From the NCBI GenBank assembly GCA_965200975.1, contig OZ241740.1, forward strand, positions 1,612,001 to 1,676,000: a DNA stretch of 64,000 nucleotides, written 5' to 3'. Positions within the stretch are counted from its first letter, which is position 1, and each line of letters begins with the position of its first letter. Of this stretch, positions 43,411 through 51,665 are shown piece after piece. The DNA is from S5-327 sp965200975 (GTDB lineage: Bacteria > Chloroflexota > Dehalococcoidia > Lucifugimonadales > Australimonadaceae). Under the pieces are notes generated by a model that did not search any database, was not told where the DNA came from, and was given only the letters and a program-made list of their open reading frames with translations. A program made the position numbers and the translations under genes.

Positions 43411-44778
43411 TCAAGCGATGTCGACGTCGGTGCAGTTGTCCTTGACCGTTACGCGAGTAACCAGCAGACGCAGCAGGTCGCGGCGCTCGTCGTACGGCAG
43501 GCTCTCCCACTCTCCTATGAAACGGTCGGCGTTGCTGTTGAACAGCGTCTGGGCGGAACCTGCCTCGGAAGTCTGTTCGATGCGCAGGGCGAGGGCGTCC
43601 CTGGCCACGCGGAGGCGCTCGGCGCCGGCCCGAAGCTGGCTGAGGGTGAGCTTTCCGCTCGCGGCCCGCTGTACGCCGGCCATGAACCGCTTGTCGAGCG
43701 CGCGTATCCGGGCGGTCGAGTGGGCGCGGTCGCGGTCGAGCCACGAATCCGCGTCGCAGGGGCCGTCCTCCTGGCGGAGCCGGAGTTCGCGGCGGGCGAT
43801 GGCGGCGACCTCCTCCTCCAGCGGCGCGGCGCGGATGGTGTGGTAGTCGCACTCGTTGCGGTTGATCCGCGTCTGGCACTGGTAGTAGCGGTACTCGCCG
43901 CGCCCGCGGCGCCCGTCCTTGCGCGTCCACGACTGGCGGCGCGTTACGCCCATCATGCGGCCTCCGCAGTGGCCGCAGAAGAGCAGGCCCGACAGCAGGA
44001 ACGACGCTCGATGAGGCCGGGGCCGGCTCGGGCCGCGCTCGCTGAGGCGCTTCTGCGCCCTCCGGAACACGTCCGGAGTTACGATAGGTTCGTAGCTGCC
44101 GGAGATGCGCAGGCCGAACCGCCGGTATGTGCCGATGTAGGCCGCGTTGCGCAGGATGTCGCGCACAGTGGCGATGCTCCACTGTTTCCCGTTCCGCGTG
44201 CGGAGGCCGCGCTCGTTGAGAACGGCGGCGACGGCGCGAATGCCGCCTCCCGATTCGAGGTACTCGTTGTAGATGAGACAGACGGTCTCGGCCTCTTCGG
44301 GAACGATCTGGAACGAGCCGTCGCCGAGGATTCGGTAGCCGTAAGGAGGCTTGCCGAGCCCGAGCCCTTTCGCGGCTTTCGCCATCATGCCCTGTCGGAT
44401 CCGCTCGCGCCTTCCTCCCGCGGCGCGAGCGCCCCGGAGGGCGTTCTGGAGCGGATCGGGATAGTTCGGGTCTGCGCAGACGGCGCGAGAGCCGAGAGCG
44501 TCGATTTCGAGAACGCGGGCGACCTGCTCGTCGAGGGTTTCCCCGAGAGTCTGCGCGTTCGGGACGACCACGAGATAGGCAAGGCCGTTGCTCCGAATGA
44601 ACTCGAGCATCTCATCCCAGCCCTTGAAGCCGGCCTGGCCTTCAGGGTCGGCAAAGATGCGCGTGTCGATATGCAGTCCTCCTTCGCAGAAATTGCGGAA
44701 GGCGAGGTAGCGCGTCTGGTAGGCGCGTGGCCCCTTTGACGCGTCCGGGTCGAAAGTGAAGTAGCCGACAGCTCGCAT
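43411..44778 (-). CDS. large serine-recombinase homologue lacking the catalytic residues
   Basis: The 455-residue protein is aligned with large serine recombinases after about residue 125: the recombinase domain (KGLGLGKPPYGYRILGDGSF, LNERGLRTRNGKQWSIATVR, YIGTYRRF), a zinc ribbon (Cys268, Cys271, Cys301, Cys310), and a coiled-coil region from about 340 to 420. The N-terminal third retains the fold outline but not the chemistry. Where YxRVSxxxQ is expected the sequence is VGYFTFDPDAS, and where DRLxR is expected it is VPNAQTLGE. Loss of the nucleophilic Ser and its Arg partners means strand exchange is unlikely, but DNA binding may persist. It begins 6 bases after the zinc-ribbon gene and ends 30 bp before rnpB, with no integrated element around it. 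Confidence 0.87.
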   Translation of the reverse strand: MRAVGYFTFDPDASKGPRAYQTRYLAFRNFCEGGLHIDTRIFADPEGQAGFKGWDEMLEFIRSNGLAYLVVVPNAQTLGETLDEQVARVLEIDALGSRAVCADPNYPDPLQNALRGARAAGGRRERIRQGMMAKAAKGLGLGKPPYGYRILGDGSFQIVPEEAETVCLIYNEYLESGGGIRAVAAVLNERGLRTRNGKQWSIATVRDILRNAAYIGTYRRFGLRISGSYEPIVTPDVFRRAQKRLSERGPSRPRPHRASFLLSGLLFCGHCGGRMMGVTRRQSWTRKDGRRGRGEYRYYQCQTRINRNECDYHTIRAAPLEEEVAAIARRELRLRQEDGPCDADSWLDRDRAHSTARIRALDKRFMAGVQRAASGKLTLSQLRAGAERLRVARDALALRIEQTSEAGSAQTLFNSNADRFIGEWESLPYDERRDLLRLLVTRVTVKDNCTDVDIA

Positions 44779-44784
44779 AGGATG

Positions 44785-45486
44785 TCACTCGGGAAGCAGA
44801 ATACGGTCGCAGTTGGGGCACAAGGTCAGGACGTCGCCGGCGCGGATTTCGAGCGCCATCCGCGTCGGGACGCCGACACGACAGGCGTCGCACACTCCGC
44901 TATGGAGCCTGGCGACGGGATGCATGGGGTGGCGCCGCCGGGCGCGGTCGTAGAGCGCGACCTCCGAACGAGGGATGCGCGAAATGACGCCCTCGCGGCG
45001 GAGTCCAAGCTCGGCAGTCTCGCGCTCCAGGCGCTCGAACTCCTCGCCCATCGACTGCTGCTCCGCCTCCCAGCCGGCGGTCGCCGACTCCAGGAGTTGA
45101 GCTGCCGAATCGCGTCCGCGCCGGGCGTCGTCGACTTCGTCGAGCACAACGAGGAGAGCGTCCTCCTGCTCGGCGCGATGACGCTTGAGCATGTTGACGT
45201 CGGCCTGGAGGTCCTGCAGCTCCCGGGGGCTTCGCACGGCGCCCCCGTAGAGTCTGGTCTCCGCAGTGTCGACCTTGACGGTGTAGTCGGCGACGGCTTC
45301 GTCGAGCGTCTTCTGCCTGGAGAGCGCGCCCCGAAGGCGGCTCTCGAGCAGCGCGGACTGCCTGGCGAGGCCGCGCACCGTGGAGTCGTCGCCGATCAGC
45401 GGGCTGATTTCGGCAAGGCGCGCGCGCCGGCGGCCGATCTCTACGTCGACCGACTGCAGTTCGATGAGTTCGCGCGTTGCGGTCAT
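44785..45486 (-). CDS. C4-type zinc-ribbon coiled-coil protein (DUF164)
   Basis: The 233-residue protein is a long antiparallel coiled coil (ELIELQSVDVEIGRRRARLA through ERETAELGLRREGVI) with a C-terminal C4 zinc ribbon (CDACRVGVPTR, then LCPNC). This is the DUF164/CdsZ-type architecture. Homologues in several phyla are next to rnpB or Nif3/RNase H genes; the function relates to RNA or ribosome biology but is not settled. ATG 45486 has GGAG eight bases upstream. It is followed after 6 bases by the recombinase-like gene, then rnpB. Confidence 0.9.
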   Translation of the reverse strand: MTATRELIELQSVDVEIGRRRARLAEISPLIGDDSTVRGLARQSALLESRLRGALSRQKTLDEAVADYTVKVDTAETRLYGGAVRSPRELQDLQADVNMLKRHRAEQEDALLVVLDEVDDARRGRDSAAQLLESATAGWEAEQQSMGEEFERLERETAELGLRREGVISRIPRSEVALYDRARRRHPMHPVARLHSGVCDACRVGVPTRMALEIRAGDVLTLCPNCDRILLPE

Positions 45487-45699
45487 AGTCGTGGCTCCGC
45501 CAACAGAAGCATGGGAGAAAAGCAGGCCCGGAAGATGATTGGAATGACAAGAATGAACGGGCAGGAAAACCAGGACGGCAGGAGCGGCAGCGAATGGTGC
45601 GGCAGCGATGGTAGGGAAGCTAACTGTACAGGTCAACGCGATTGGCATGCCGGAACGAAAGCATCGCGGCAAACCCTCTCCCAGCCCCGGAATTACTCG

Positions 45700-46365
45700 C
45701 TAGCCCCAGCGCCACTGAACGCCAATCTCGGCGCCGAGCGCCTCGGCAACCGCGCGTCCTATCGGGGCAAGGTCGAGCGGCGCGCGCAGCAGCTCCGACA
45801 TCGAGGTTACGGGACGATCGGCGATGCCGCAGGGCACGATAGCGCTGTAGGCGGAGAGGTCGGTGTAGACGTTGAGCGCAAATCCGTGAGTCGTCACGCC
45901 GCGCGCGACCCGCACGCCGATAGCGGCGATCTTCCCGGCGCGCGTCCACACGCCGGTGAGCCCTTCTTCGCAGTGCGCCTCCACCCCGGACTCGCGCAGC
46001 CCGGTGATGAGCGCGTGCTCGAGCGCGGAGACGTACCGCTTGGGGCCGAGGCCAAGCTCGGTTAGCGAAACGATAGGATAGCCCATGAGCTGGCCCGGCC
46101 CGTGATAGGTGACCTGTCCGCCCCGGTCGGTCTCAATGAGGGGAGCGCGGAGTTCCGCGAGGATATGCTCGGGAAGCGATCGGAGCCCCGCCGTGTAGAC
46201 GGGAGCGTGGGTGAGCAGAAGAAGCGTGTCGCTGACTTCGCCGGCGGCGCGTCTTGCAGCGAGATCGCGCTGCAGTTCGAGCGCCCACGCATAGTCGATG
46301 CCCTCGCCGAGCCAGTGAGCGACGCCCTCGCGGCGGGCAGGGTTAGTGATGGAAGAGCCGTACAC
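45700..46365 (-). CDS. lipB: lipoyl(octanoyl) transferase
   Basis: The 221-residue protein transfers octanoyl from ACP to the lipoyl domain of enzymes such as 2-oxoacid dehydrogenase E2. It has DRGGQVTYHGPGQLMGYPIV (RGG and YHGPGQ), GVWTRAGKIAAIGVRVARGV with the catalytic Lys, THGFALNV, and IVPCGIADRPVTSM with the catalytic Cys. Start is GTG 46365, overlapping the 3' end of the AICAR transformylase gene by 23 bases; translation may be coupled. It is in the same run as the E2 gene it would act on. No lipA gene is in the window. Confidence 0.94.
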   Translation of the reverse strand: MYGSSITNPARREGVAHWLGEGIDYAWALELQRDLAARRAAGEVSDTLLLLTHAPVYTAGLRSLPEHILAELRAPLIETDRGGQVTYHGPGQLMGYPIVSLTELGLGPKRYVSALEHALITGLRESGVEAHCEEGLTGVWTRAGKIAAIGVRVARGVTTHGFALNVYTDLSAYSAIVPCGIADRPVTSMSELLRAPLDLAPIGRAVAEALGAEIGVQWRWG

Positions 46366-47518
46366 CGGAGACCGCCATAGCGATGCCGTACTGATCGCAC
46401 GCCGCGGCGACGTCGGCGTCGCGCACGGAGCCGCCGGGCTGTACGACGTAGTGAACGCCGCTCATCGCGGCGCGGTCGATGTTGTCGCGAAACGGAATAA
46501 AGGCGTCGGACGCCATAGCGACTCCCGACATCCCGTCAAGCCAGGCGCGCCTCTCCTCCGCGGAGAGGCGAGTGGGAGGTTCGGTGAACGACGCGCGCCA
46601 CATTTCGTCCTCCGCAGGCGAAAGGTCGTCGCGGACGAAGCCGTCTACAGCGTTGTCGCGCTCGGGTCGTCCGAGACCGTCGCGAAACGGAAGGGCGAGC
46701 GTCGCAGGATGCTGGCGCAGCCGCCAGATGTCGGCCTTGGCGCAGGCGAGCCGCGTGCAGTGGATTCGGGACTGCTGCCCTGCCCCATTGCCTATGACCT
46801 GCCCGTCGAGCGCAAGGCACATCGAGTTCGACTGGGTGTACTTGAGGGTGATGAGCGCGACCATCAGGTCGCGCCGGGCGGAGTCGGGGAGCTCCTGCTG
46901 AACCGTCGTTACGTTCGCGAGCTGCCCGCTCCAGCCCGCCTCGGAGTTGCGCCCCTGCTCCATGCGGACGCCGAACACCGTGCGGGCCTCGCGCTCCGGG
47001 GGCTCATAGGCAGGGTCGGCCTCGAGCATGCAGTAGCGCCCCCCCTGCTTCCTGGAGAGCATCTCGACCGCCTCATCGGAAAAGCCCGGAGCTATGACGC
47101 CGTCGGACACTTCGCGGCGGATCAGCCGCGCGGTCGACGCGTCGACCGGCTCGGAGAGCGCTATCCAGTCGCCGAACGACGATACGCGGTCAGCCCCTCG
47201 GGCGCGGGCGTAGGCCGTAGCAAGAGGCGAGAGGTCCAGGTCATCGACGAAGCAGGCCCGCGCGAGGTCGCCGCTCAAGGGCACGGCGACGGCGGCGCCG
47301 GCGGGGCTGACGTGCTTGAACGACGCTGCCGCAGGCAGGCCGGAGGCGGCGCCAAGCTCGCGGACGAGCTGCCACGAGTTCAGCGCGTCGAGCAGATTGA
47401 TGAACCCCGGAGAGCCGTTGCGTACGCTAAAGGGCAGCGCGCCGTCCTCAACGAACGCTCTTGCCGGAGTCTGATGGGGATTCATGCCGTAACGAAGCGG
47501 CAACTCGGAGCTAGTCAT
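46343..47518 (-). CDS. AICAR formyltransferase, one-domain PurH-like
   Basis: The 391-residue protein corresponds only to the C-terminal AICAR transformylase part of bifunctional PurH. LRYGMNPHQTPARAF begins the domain, SFKHVSPAGAAVAVP holds the catalytic Lys-His, and the C-terminal parts LKYTQSNSMCLALDGQVIG and QQSRIHCTRLACAKADIW (substrate) and MASDAFIPFRDNID are all present. It lacks the N-terminal IMP cyclohydrolase domain. AGGAGG precedes ATG 47518 by 5 bases. It lies between the 2-oxoacid dehydrogenase genes and lipB. A separate IMP cyclohydrolase must exist elsewhere or the pathway uses another enzyme. Confidence 0.9.
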   Translation of the reverse strand: MTSSELPLRYGMNPHQTPARAFVEDGALPFSVRNGSPGFINLLDALNSWQLVRELGAASGLPAAASFKHVSPAGAAVAVPLSGDLARACFVDDLDLSPLATAYARARGADRVSSFGDWIALSEPVDASTARLIRREVSDGVIAPGFSDEAVEMLSRKQGGRYCMLEADPAYEPPEREARTVFGVRMEQGRNSEAGWSGQLANVTTVQQELPDSARRDLMVALITLKYTQSNSMCLALDGQVIGNGAGQQSRIHCTRLACAKADIWRLRQHPATLALPFRDGLGRPERDNAVDGFVRDDLSPAEDEMWRASFTEPPTRLSAEERRAWLDGMSGVAMASDAFIPFRDNIDRAAMSGVHYVVQPGGSVRDADVAAACDQYGIAMAVSGVRLFHH

Positions 47519-47574
47519 AAGCCTCCTGCGGACTCGCCGCGCCGCCGGCGGACGCCCGGGTAGTCACGGAACAG

Positions 47575-49407
47575 TCAGTCGAGAGACGTCCCCTCGTCGA
47601 TCGCCTCAAGGCCCTCCTTGACGGCCCGGAGGAATGCGCCCGCTTCGGCGCCATCGCAGACGCGGTGGTCGAACGTTAGGCAGAGGTTCATCATCGAACG
47701 GACCGCGATGGCGTCCCCGTCCACGACGACAGGACGCTTGACAATGGCCTCGGTGGTGAGAATCGCAGCCTGGGGGTGATTGATGATAGGCGCGGAGATC
47801 ACTGATCCGAGGGCTCCGGTGTTGTTGAGCGTGAACGTGCCGTCCTGCACATCTCCGAGCTGCAGAGCGCCGGCGCGCGCCGCATTGACGAGCCGGTCTA
47901 TCTCCACGGCCAGACCGGCGACGCCGAGCGCTCCCGCGTCGTGCAGAACAGGCACGATGAGCCCTTGCTCGGTAGCCGTGGCGACGCCAAGGTTCACCCG
48001 GCGGTTCAGGGTGATGTGGTCGCCGTCCCACCGGGCGTTCAGGCGAGAATGCTCCTGCAGAGCCGTTGCGACAACCCGCACGGCGAACGGCAGGTAGGTC
48101 AGCGGGACGCCGCGCTCACGCTGAAACTCCGACCTGTGAGCGGCGCGGGCCCGCACGAGCCCGGACACGTCGGCCTCGACCATCGACCACGCAGCGGGAA
48201 TCTCGCGCGTCGACCGCGCCATATGCTCGGCGATAGTCCGGCGGATGGCGGTAAGCGGCAACGTCGAGGTCGTAGCGATAGCCGGAGCAGCAGCTGGCGG
48301 CGCTACGGCTGCAGCAGCATCGGGCTCCGGCGGGAGCGCCGCAGCAGGCGCCGGCGGCTCTACAGCTTGAGCCGCGTCCACCTCCAGCAGGGAATCCGCA
48401 GCAGGCGCTGACGGTTCTGCGACCTGAGCCGCATCGACCTCCGGCGGGAGCGCCGCAGCAGGCGCCGACGGCTCTACAGCTTGAGCCGCATCCACCCCCG
48501 GCGGGGAATCCGCAGCAGGCGCCGACGGCTCTACAGCTTGAGCCGCGTCCACCCCCGGCAGGAAATCCACAGCAGGCGCCGACGGTTCTACAGCTTGAGC
48601 CGCATCCACCGCCGGCAGGAAATCCACAGCAGGCGCCAACGGCAGGAGCGCCGCAGCGGGCGCCGGCGCGGAATCCACAGCAGGCGCCGGGGCGAGGGGA
48701 TCGGCCGGAGCAGTGGCGCGCTCCGCCTCCCGCACCACGTCCTGCTTGGTGACGCGGCCCCCTGCGCCTGTCCCGGCGATGGCTGAAATCTCCAAACCAT
48801 ACTCCGCCGCGATCCTGGCCACGAGCGGCGACACTACATGGCTGCGGTCGGGCTCTGCAGCCCGCGCCTCCGCGCGAGTCGCCGCTTCAGCCAGGGCAGC
48901 CTCCTGCACAACGTCGGGCCTGCCCTCCCCGCCCTCGCCGGAGCCGGTGGGGCCAACGCTGCGGTTCGCGCTGATGAACTCGAAACTCCTCCCGTGGGGC
49001 GGCGCAGGCGGCTCGGCGACGACCTGCGGCTCAGCGCCAGACGGCTCGGCGGCGACCGACGACTCAGCGCCAGGCCCCTCGGTGGCGACCGGCGGCTCAA
49101 CGCCAGACGGCTCAGCGACGACCGGCGGCTCAGCGACGGCAGGCGGCTCGGACGCAACAGGCGGCTCGCCGTCGACGTCCATCTCGCAGATGGGCTGCCC
49201 CATCGGCACAGTGTCGCCCTCGGAGACCAGCGCACGGAGGAACACGCCTGCGTAGGGAGACGGCGCCTCCATGCTCACCTTGTCGGTGACTATCTCGACC
49301 AGGGGATCGTAGCGCTCGACCCGCTGACCGGGCTGCACCAGCCACCTGCCGATAACTCCCTCGGTGACTGACTCCCCTACATGCGGTAGCTCGACGATGG
49401 TGGCCAT
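47575..49407 (-). CDS. 2-oxoacid dehydrogenase complex E2, branched-chain type
   Basis: The 610-residue protein has the three parts of an E2: an N-terminal lipoyl domain (residues 1-80) with lipoyl Lys43 in TDKVSMEAPSP; a peripheral-subunit-binding domain (about 190-230, SPLVARIAAEYGLE then GRVTKQDVV); and a C-terminal catalytic acyltransferase domain ending TFDHRVCDGAEAG, with His581. GESVTEGVIGRWLV is typical of branched-chain enzymes. The linkers are Ala/Pro-rich; the second contains six copies of a 19-residue repeat. ATG 49407 lies 2 bases after the E1beta stop. E3 is not in the window. Confidence 0.94.
   Translation of the reverse strand: MATIVELPHVGESVTEGVIGRWLVQPGQRVERYDPLVEIVTDKVSMEAPSPYAGVFLRALVSEGDTVPMGQPICEMDVDGEPPVASEPPAVAEPPVVAEPSGVEPPVATEGPGAESSVAAEPSGAEPQVVAEPPAPPHGRSFEFISANRSVGPTGSGEGGEGRPDVVQEAALAEAATRAEARAAEPDRSHVVSPLVARIAAEYGLEISAIAGTGAGGRVTKQDVVREAERATAPADPLAPAPAVDSAPAPAAALLPLAPAVDFLPAVDAAQAVEPSAPAVDFLPGVDAAQAVEPSAPAADSPPGVDAAQAVEPSAPAAALPPEVDAAQVAEPSAPAADSLLEVDAAQAVEPPAPAAALPPEPDAAAAVAPPAAAPAIATTSTLPLTAIRRTIAEHMARSTREIPAAWSMVEADVSGLVRARAAHRSEFQRERGVPLTYLPFAVRVVATALQEHSRLNARWDGDHITLNRRVNLGVATATEQGLIVPVLHDAGALGVAGLAVEIDRLVNAARAGALQLGDVQDGTFTLNNTGALGSVISAPIINHPQAAILTTEAIVKRPVVVDGDAIAVRSMMNLCLTFDHRVCDGAEAGAFLRAVKEGLEAIDEGTSLD
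48298..48639 (-). repeat. six tandem 57-bp repeats in the E2 linker
   Basis: Residues 257-370 of the E2 protein consist of six 19-residue units of the form SAPAxDxLPxVDAAQAVEP. Copies 2 and 3 are nearly the same and copies 4 to 6 diverge more. The period is exact at 57 bp. Such a Pro/Ala linker is expected to be a flexible swinging arm. Confidence 0.92.
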
Positions 49408-49409
49408 GA

Positions 49410-50393
49410 CTAATACGCGAGCAGCTCCCGGAGCCTGGCGGCTATCTTGTCGGCGGTCGGCATATAGACGGCCTCGAGGGTCGGCGCGAACGGCATCGCA
49501 GGTATCTCCGGGCCTGCGCACCGCATAACCGGAGCGTCGAGACTGTCGAACGCGTTCTCGGCGATGAGCGCGCTGACCTCCGCCCCGACGCTTACGGCGG
49601 CGTTGTCCTCGTGCACGACGAGCGCGCGGCTGGTCTTCTGCACCGAGGCCACGACGGCCTCGGCGTCGATAGGCCGCACCGAGCGAAGATCGACGACCTC
49701 GACGCTCGCGCCCTCCTCCGCAAGCATTTCAGCAGCTTGCAGCGAGTAATGGAGCGTCAGGCCGTAGGTGACGATCGTGGCGTCGGAGCCTTCGCGCTTC
49801 ACATCGGCGCTGCCGATGGGGACGACGTAGTCCTCCTCCGGAACTTCGCCGCGCACGGAGCGGTAGGTGCGCTTGTGCTCGAGCACGATAACGGGGTCGT
49901 CGTCGCGGATGGCCGCCTTCAGCAGCCCTTTGGCGTCGTACGGCGTGGCCGGAGTAACGACTTTCAGCCCGGGCGTGTGAGCGAAGTACGCCTCGACGTT
50001 CTGCGAGTGGTACAGCCCGCCCCGCACATGCCCGCCGTAGGGAGAGCGCACCACCATAGGCACGTGTACTTTGCCCTTGGAGCCGTAGCGGATGCGAGCC
50101 GCCTCGCCGATGATCTGGTTGACCGCAGGCCAGATGAAGTCGGCGAATTGCATCTCCGCAATGGGGCGCATTCCGCCCATCGCAGCGCCGACTGCGACCC
50201 CCGCGATCGAGGCCTCGGCCAGCGGAGTGTCGAGCACGCGTTGCTCGCCGAACTCTTCGATGAAGCCCTTGGTGGCGAGGAAGACGCCGCCGCGGCGGCC
50301 CACGTCCTCGCCCATAACGAACACAGCAGGGTCGCGGCGCATCTCCTCGAGCATAGCCTCGCGAACTGCTTCGATGACGTTGAGCGTAGCCAT
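49410..50393 (-). CDS. 2-oxoacid dehydrogenase E1 component, beta subunit
   Basis: The 327-residue protein has the transketolase-like pyrimidine-binding fold of E1beta: VFVMGEDVGRRGGVFLATKG, VLDTPLAEASIAGVAVGAAM and FADFIWPAVNQIIGEAAR. The C-terminal transketolase domain has VDLRSVRPIDAEAVVASVQK. ATG 50393 overlaps the last base of the E1alpha stop (TGATG), so the two are translated together. It pairs with E1alpha to decarboxylate 2-oxoacids with thiamine diphosphate. The motif pattern matches branched-chain rather than pyruvate enzymes. Confidence 0.94.
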   Translation of the reverse strand: MATLNVIEAVREAMLEEMRRDPAVFVMGEDVGRRGGVFLATKGFIEEFGEQRVLDTPLAEASIAGVAVGAAMGGMRPIAEMQFADFIWPAVNQIIGEAARIRYGSKGKVHVPMVVRSPYGGHVRGGLYHSQNVEAYFAHTPGLKVVTPATPYDAKGLLKAAIRDDDPVIVLEHKRTYRSVRGEVPEEDYVVPIGSADVKREGSDATIVTYGLTLHYSLQAAEMLAEEGASVEVVDLRSVRPIDAEAVVASVQKTSRALVVHEDNAAVSVGAEVSALIAENAFDSLDAPVMRCAGPEIPAMPFAPTLEAVYMPTADKIAARLRELLAY

Positions 50394-51406
50394 CACGCGC
50401 CGCCCCCGGTGACATGCTCGTGCGCGTCGGAGGGGTCGGGGAAGGGCGCAGCCTCGGCCGCGTCCGTCGCGGCGTTCACCTCGTCGCGCGCGGCCTTGCG
50501 GAGCTCCTCGTCCCGCGCGTCGGCGAGCGCGCCGAGCCTGGTCAGCTGCCTGCGAAGCCTTTCGAGAGGGTCGCGCTTTCGCGCCTGCTCGATTTCGCCG
50601 CGGTCGCGGTAGACGGAGTCGTCGTCGTCGCTGGTGTGAGGGAGAAAGCGCTCGACATCGAACTCCACGAGGCTTGGCCCGCCCCCGGAAGCGGCGCGGC
50701 GCACAGCCTGGACGGCGGCGGCGTAGGAGGCGGCGACGTCCGTGCCGTCGACGGTTACGCCAGGCATGGCGTAACCCGCAGCGCGGGACGCGACGCGCTC
50801 GATAGCCATCTGACGCGCCTGCGGCACGGAGATTGCGTACTTGTTGTTCTCCACAAAGAAAACGACGGGAAGCTCGTGCACGGAGGCGAAGTTCATAGCT
50901 TCGTGCGCCTCGCCCTGGCTCGTAGCGCCGTCTCCGAAGAAGCAGGCGACAACGCTGTTGTCGCCGCGCATCCTCGACGCGAGCGCCCACCCGACCGCCT
51001 GGGGAATGTTGGTTCCGATGACGTTCGAGGGGTTGATGAACTTCAGTTCGGGGGCGGCGCCGTGCTGCGGGAACTGCCGCGCGCCGGAGAGCGGCTCGCC
51101 GTCTTTCGCGAGGAAACCCCGCAACGCTTGCTCGGGCGTGAGGCCAAGGGATGTGGTTACAGCGAGATTCCGGTAGTAGGTGAAGCAGAAGAAATCTTCG
51201 GCGTGCCTGCGGAGCGCCCACACGGCTGCCAATTGGCACGCCTCATGGCCCTGGCAGGACGCCACAATGGCCGCCTTGCCCTGCCGATTCATCATCCATA
51301 CCCGCTCGTCGAGCGCGCGTACGAGCAGCATCGACGCGTAGATGTCGAGAAAGTCCTCGGGCGTGAGGGCGTCGCGCGGGTCCGGCAGCGAAGTTGCAGT
51401 ATTCAT
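50393..51406 (-). CDS. 2-oxoacid dehydrogenase E1 component, alpha subunit
   Basis: The 337-residue protein contains the thiamine-diphosphate motif GDGATSQGEAHEAMNF with NN 26 residues on (VVFFVENNKYAIS). LVRALDERVWMMNRQGKA and CQGHEACQLAAVWALR are conserved E1alpha segments. The phosphorylation-loop region HTSDDDDSVYRDRGEIE is of the branched-chain 2-oxoacid type. ATG 51406 is used; GTG 51415 is an alternative and neither has a strong ribosome-binding site. It is the first gene of the leftward run E1alpha, E1beta, E2, AICAR transformylase and LipB. Confidence 0.92.
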   Translation of the reverse strand: MNTATSLPDPRDALTPEDFLDIYASMLLVRALDERVWMMNRQGKAAIVASCQGHEACQLAAVWALRRHAEDFFCFTYYRNLAVTTSLGLTPEQALRGFLAKDGEPLSGARQFPQHGAAPELKFINPSNVIGTNIPQAVGWALASRMRGDNSVVACFFGDGATSQGEAHEAMNFASVHELPVVFFVENNKYAISVPQARQMAIERVASRAAGYAMPGVTVDGTDVAASYAAAVQAVRRAASGGGPSLVEFDVERFLPHTSDDDDSVYRDRGEIEQARKRDPLERLRRQLTRLGALADARDEELRKAARDEVNAATDAAEAAPFPDPSDAHEHVTGGGA

Positions 51407-51544
51407 AGCGGCCACAAATCATTATCGATTATCGGGCAGCCGCGCGCTCGGCGCCAGTGGCGCCGGGGGCGGACTGTCGCAGCCTTCGCGCATCGCGCAA
51501 GTTTTTACGCACAGATAGGCCCTCTCCCCTTCCGCGCCACGCCA

Positions 51545-51612
51545 GGGAGGCTGAGAGCGCGCGCACTCTCCAAGCAGCGCGCCAGCGCCGACTTCCCTCC
51601 CCCGCCGCTATC
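51545..51612. repeat. dispersed intergenic hairpin repeat, single copy
   Basis: The stretch cgcgcgcactctccaagcag, cgcgccagcgcc and cctcccccgccgctatcgc matches copy 1 at 6631-6731 in the same orientation. It occupies part of the 259-bp gap between the divergent E1alpha and thiI genes, where no gene is seen. Confidence 0.65.
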
Positions 51613-51665
51613 GCCTATCCCCTCCGGCGCCCTCCGCAGCGTCCGGCAGCCCCGCGACGGCTACA

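Noticed and set aside
43411..44778. Prophage or integrative element with an integrase at its edge
   Set aside because: The recombinase homologue lacks active-site residues, no phage or conjugation genes are near, and both neighbours are housekeeping genes.
50393..51239. E1beta gene starting far upstream at 51239
   Set aside because: The extension is the out-of-frame shadow of E1alpha; the ATG at 50393 with the TGATG overlap fits the family N-terminus.
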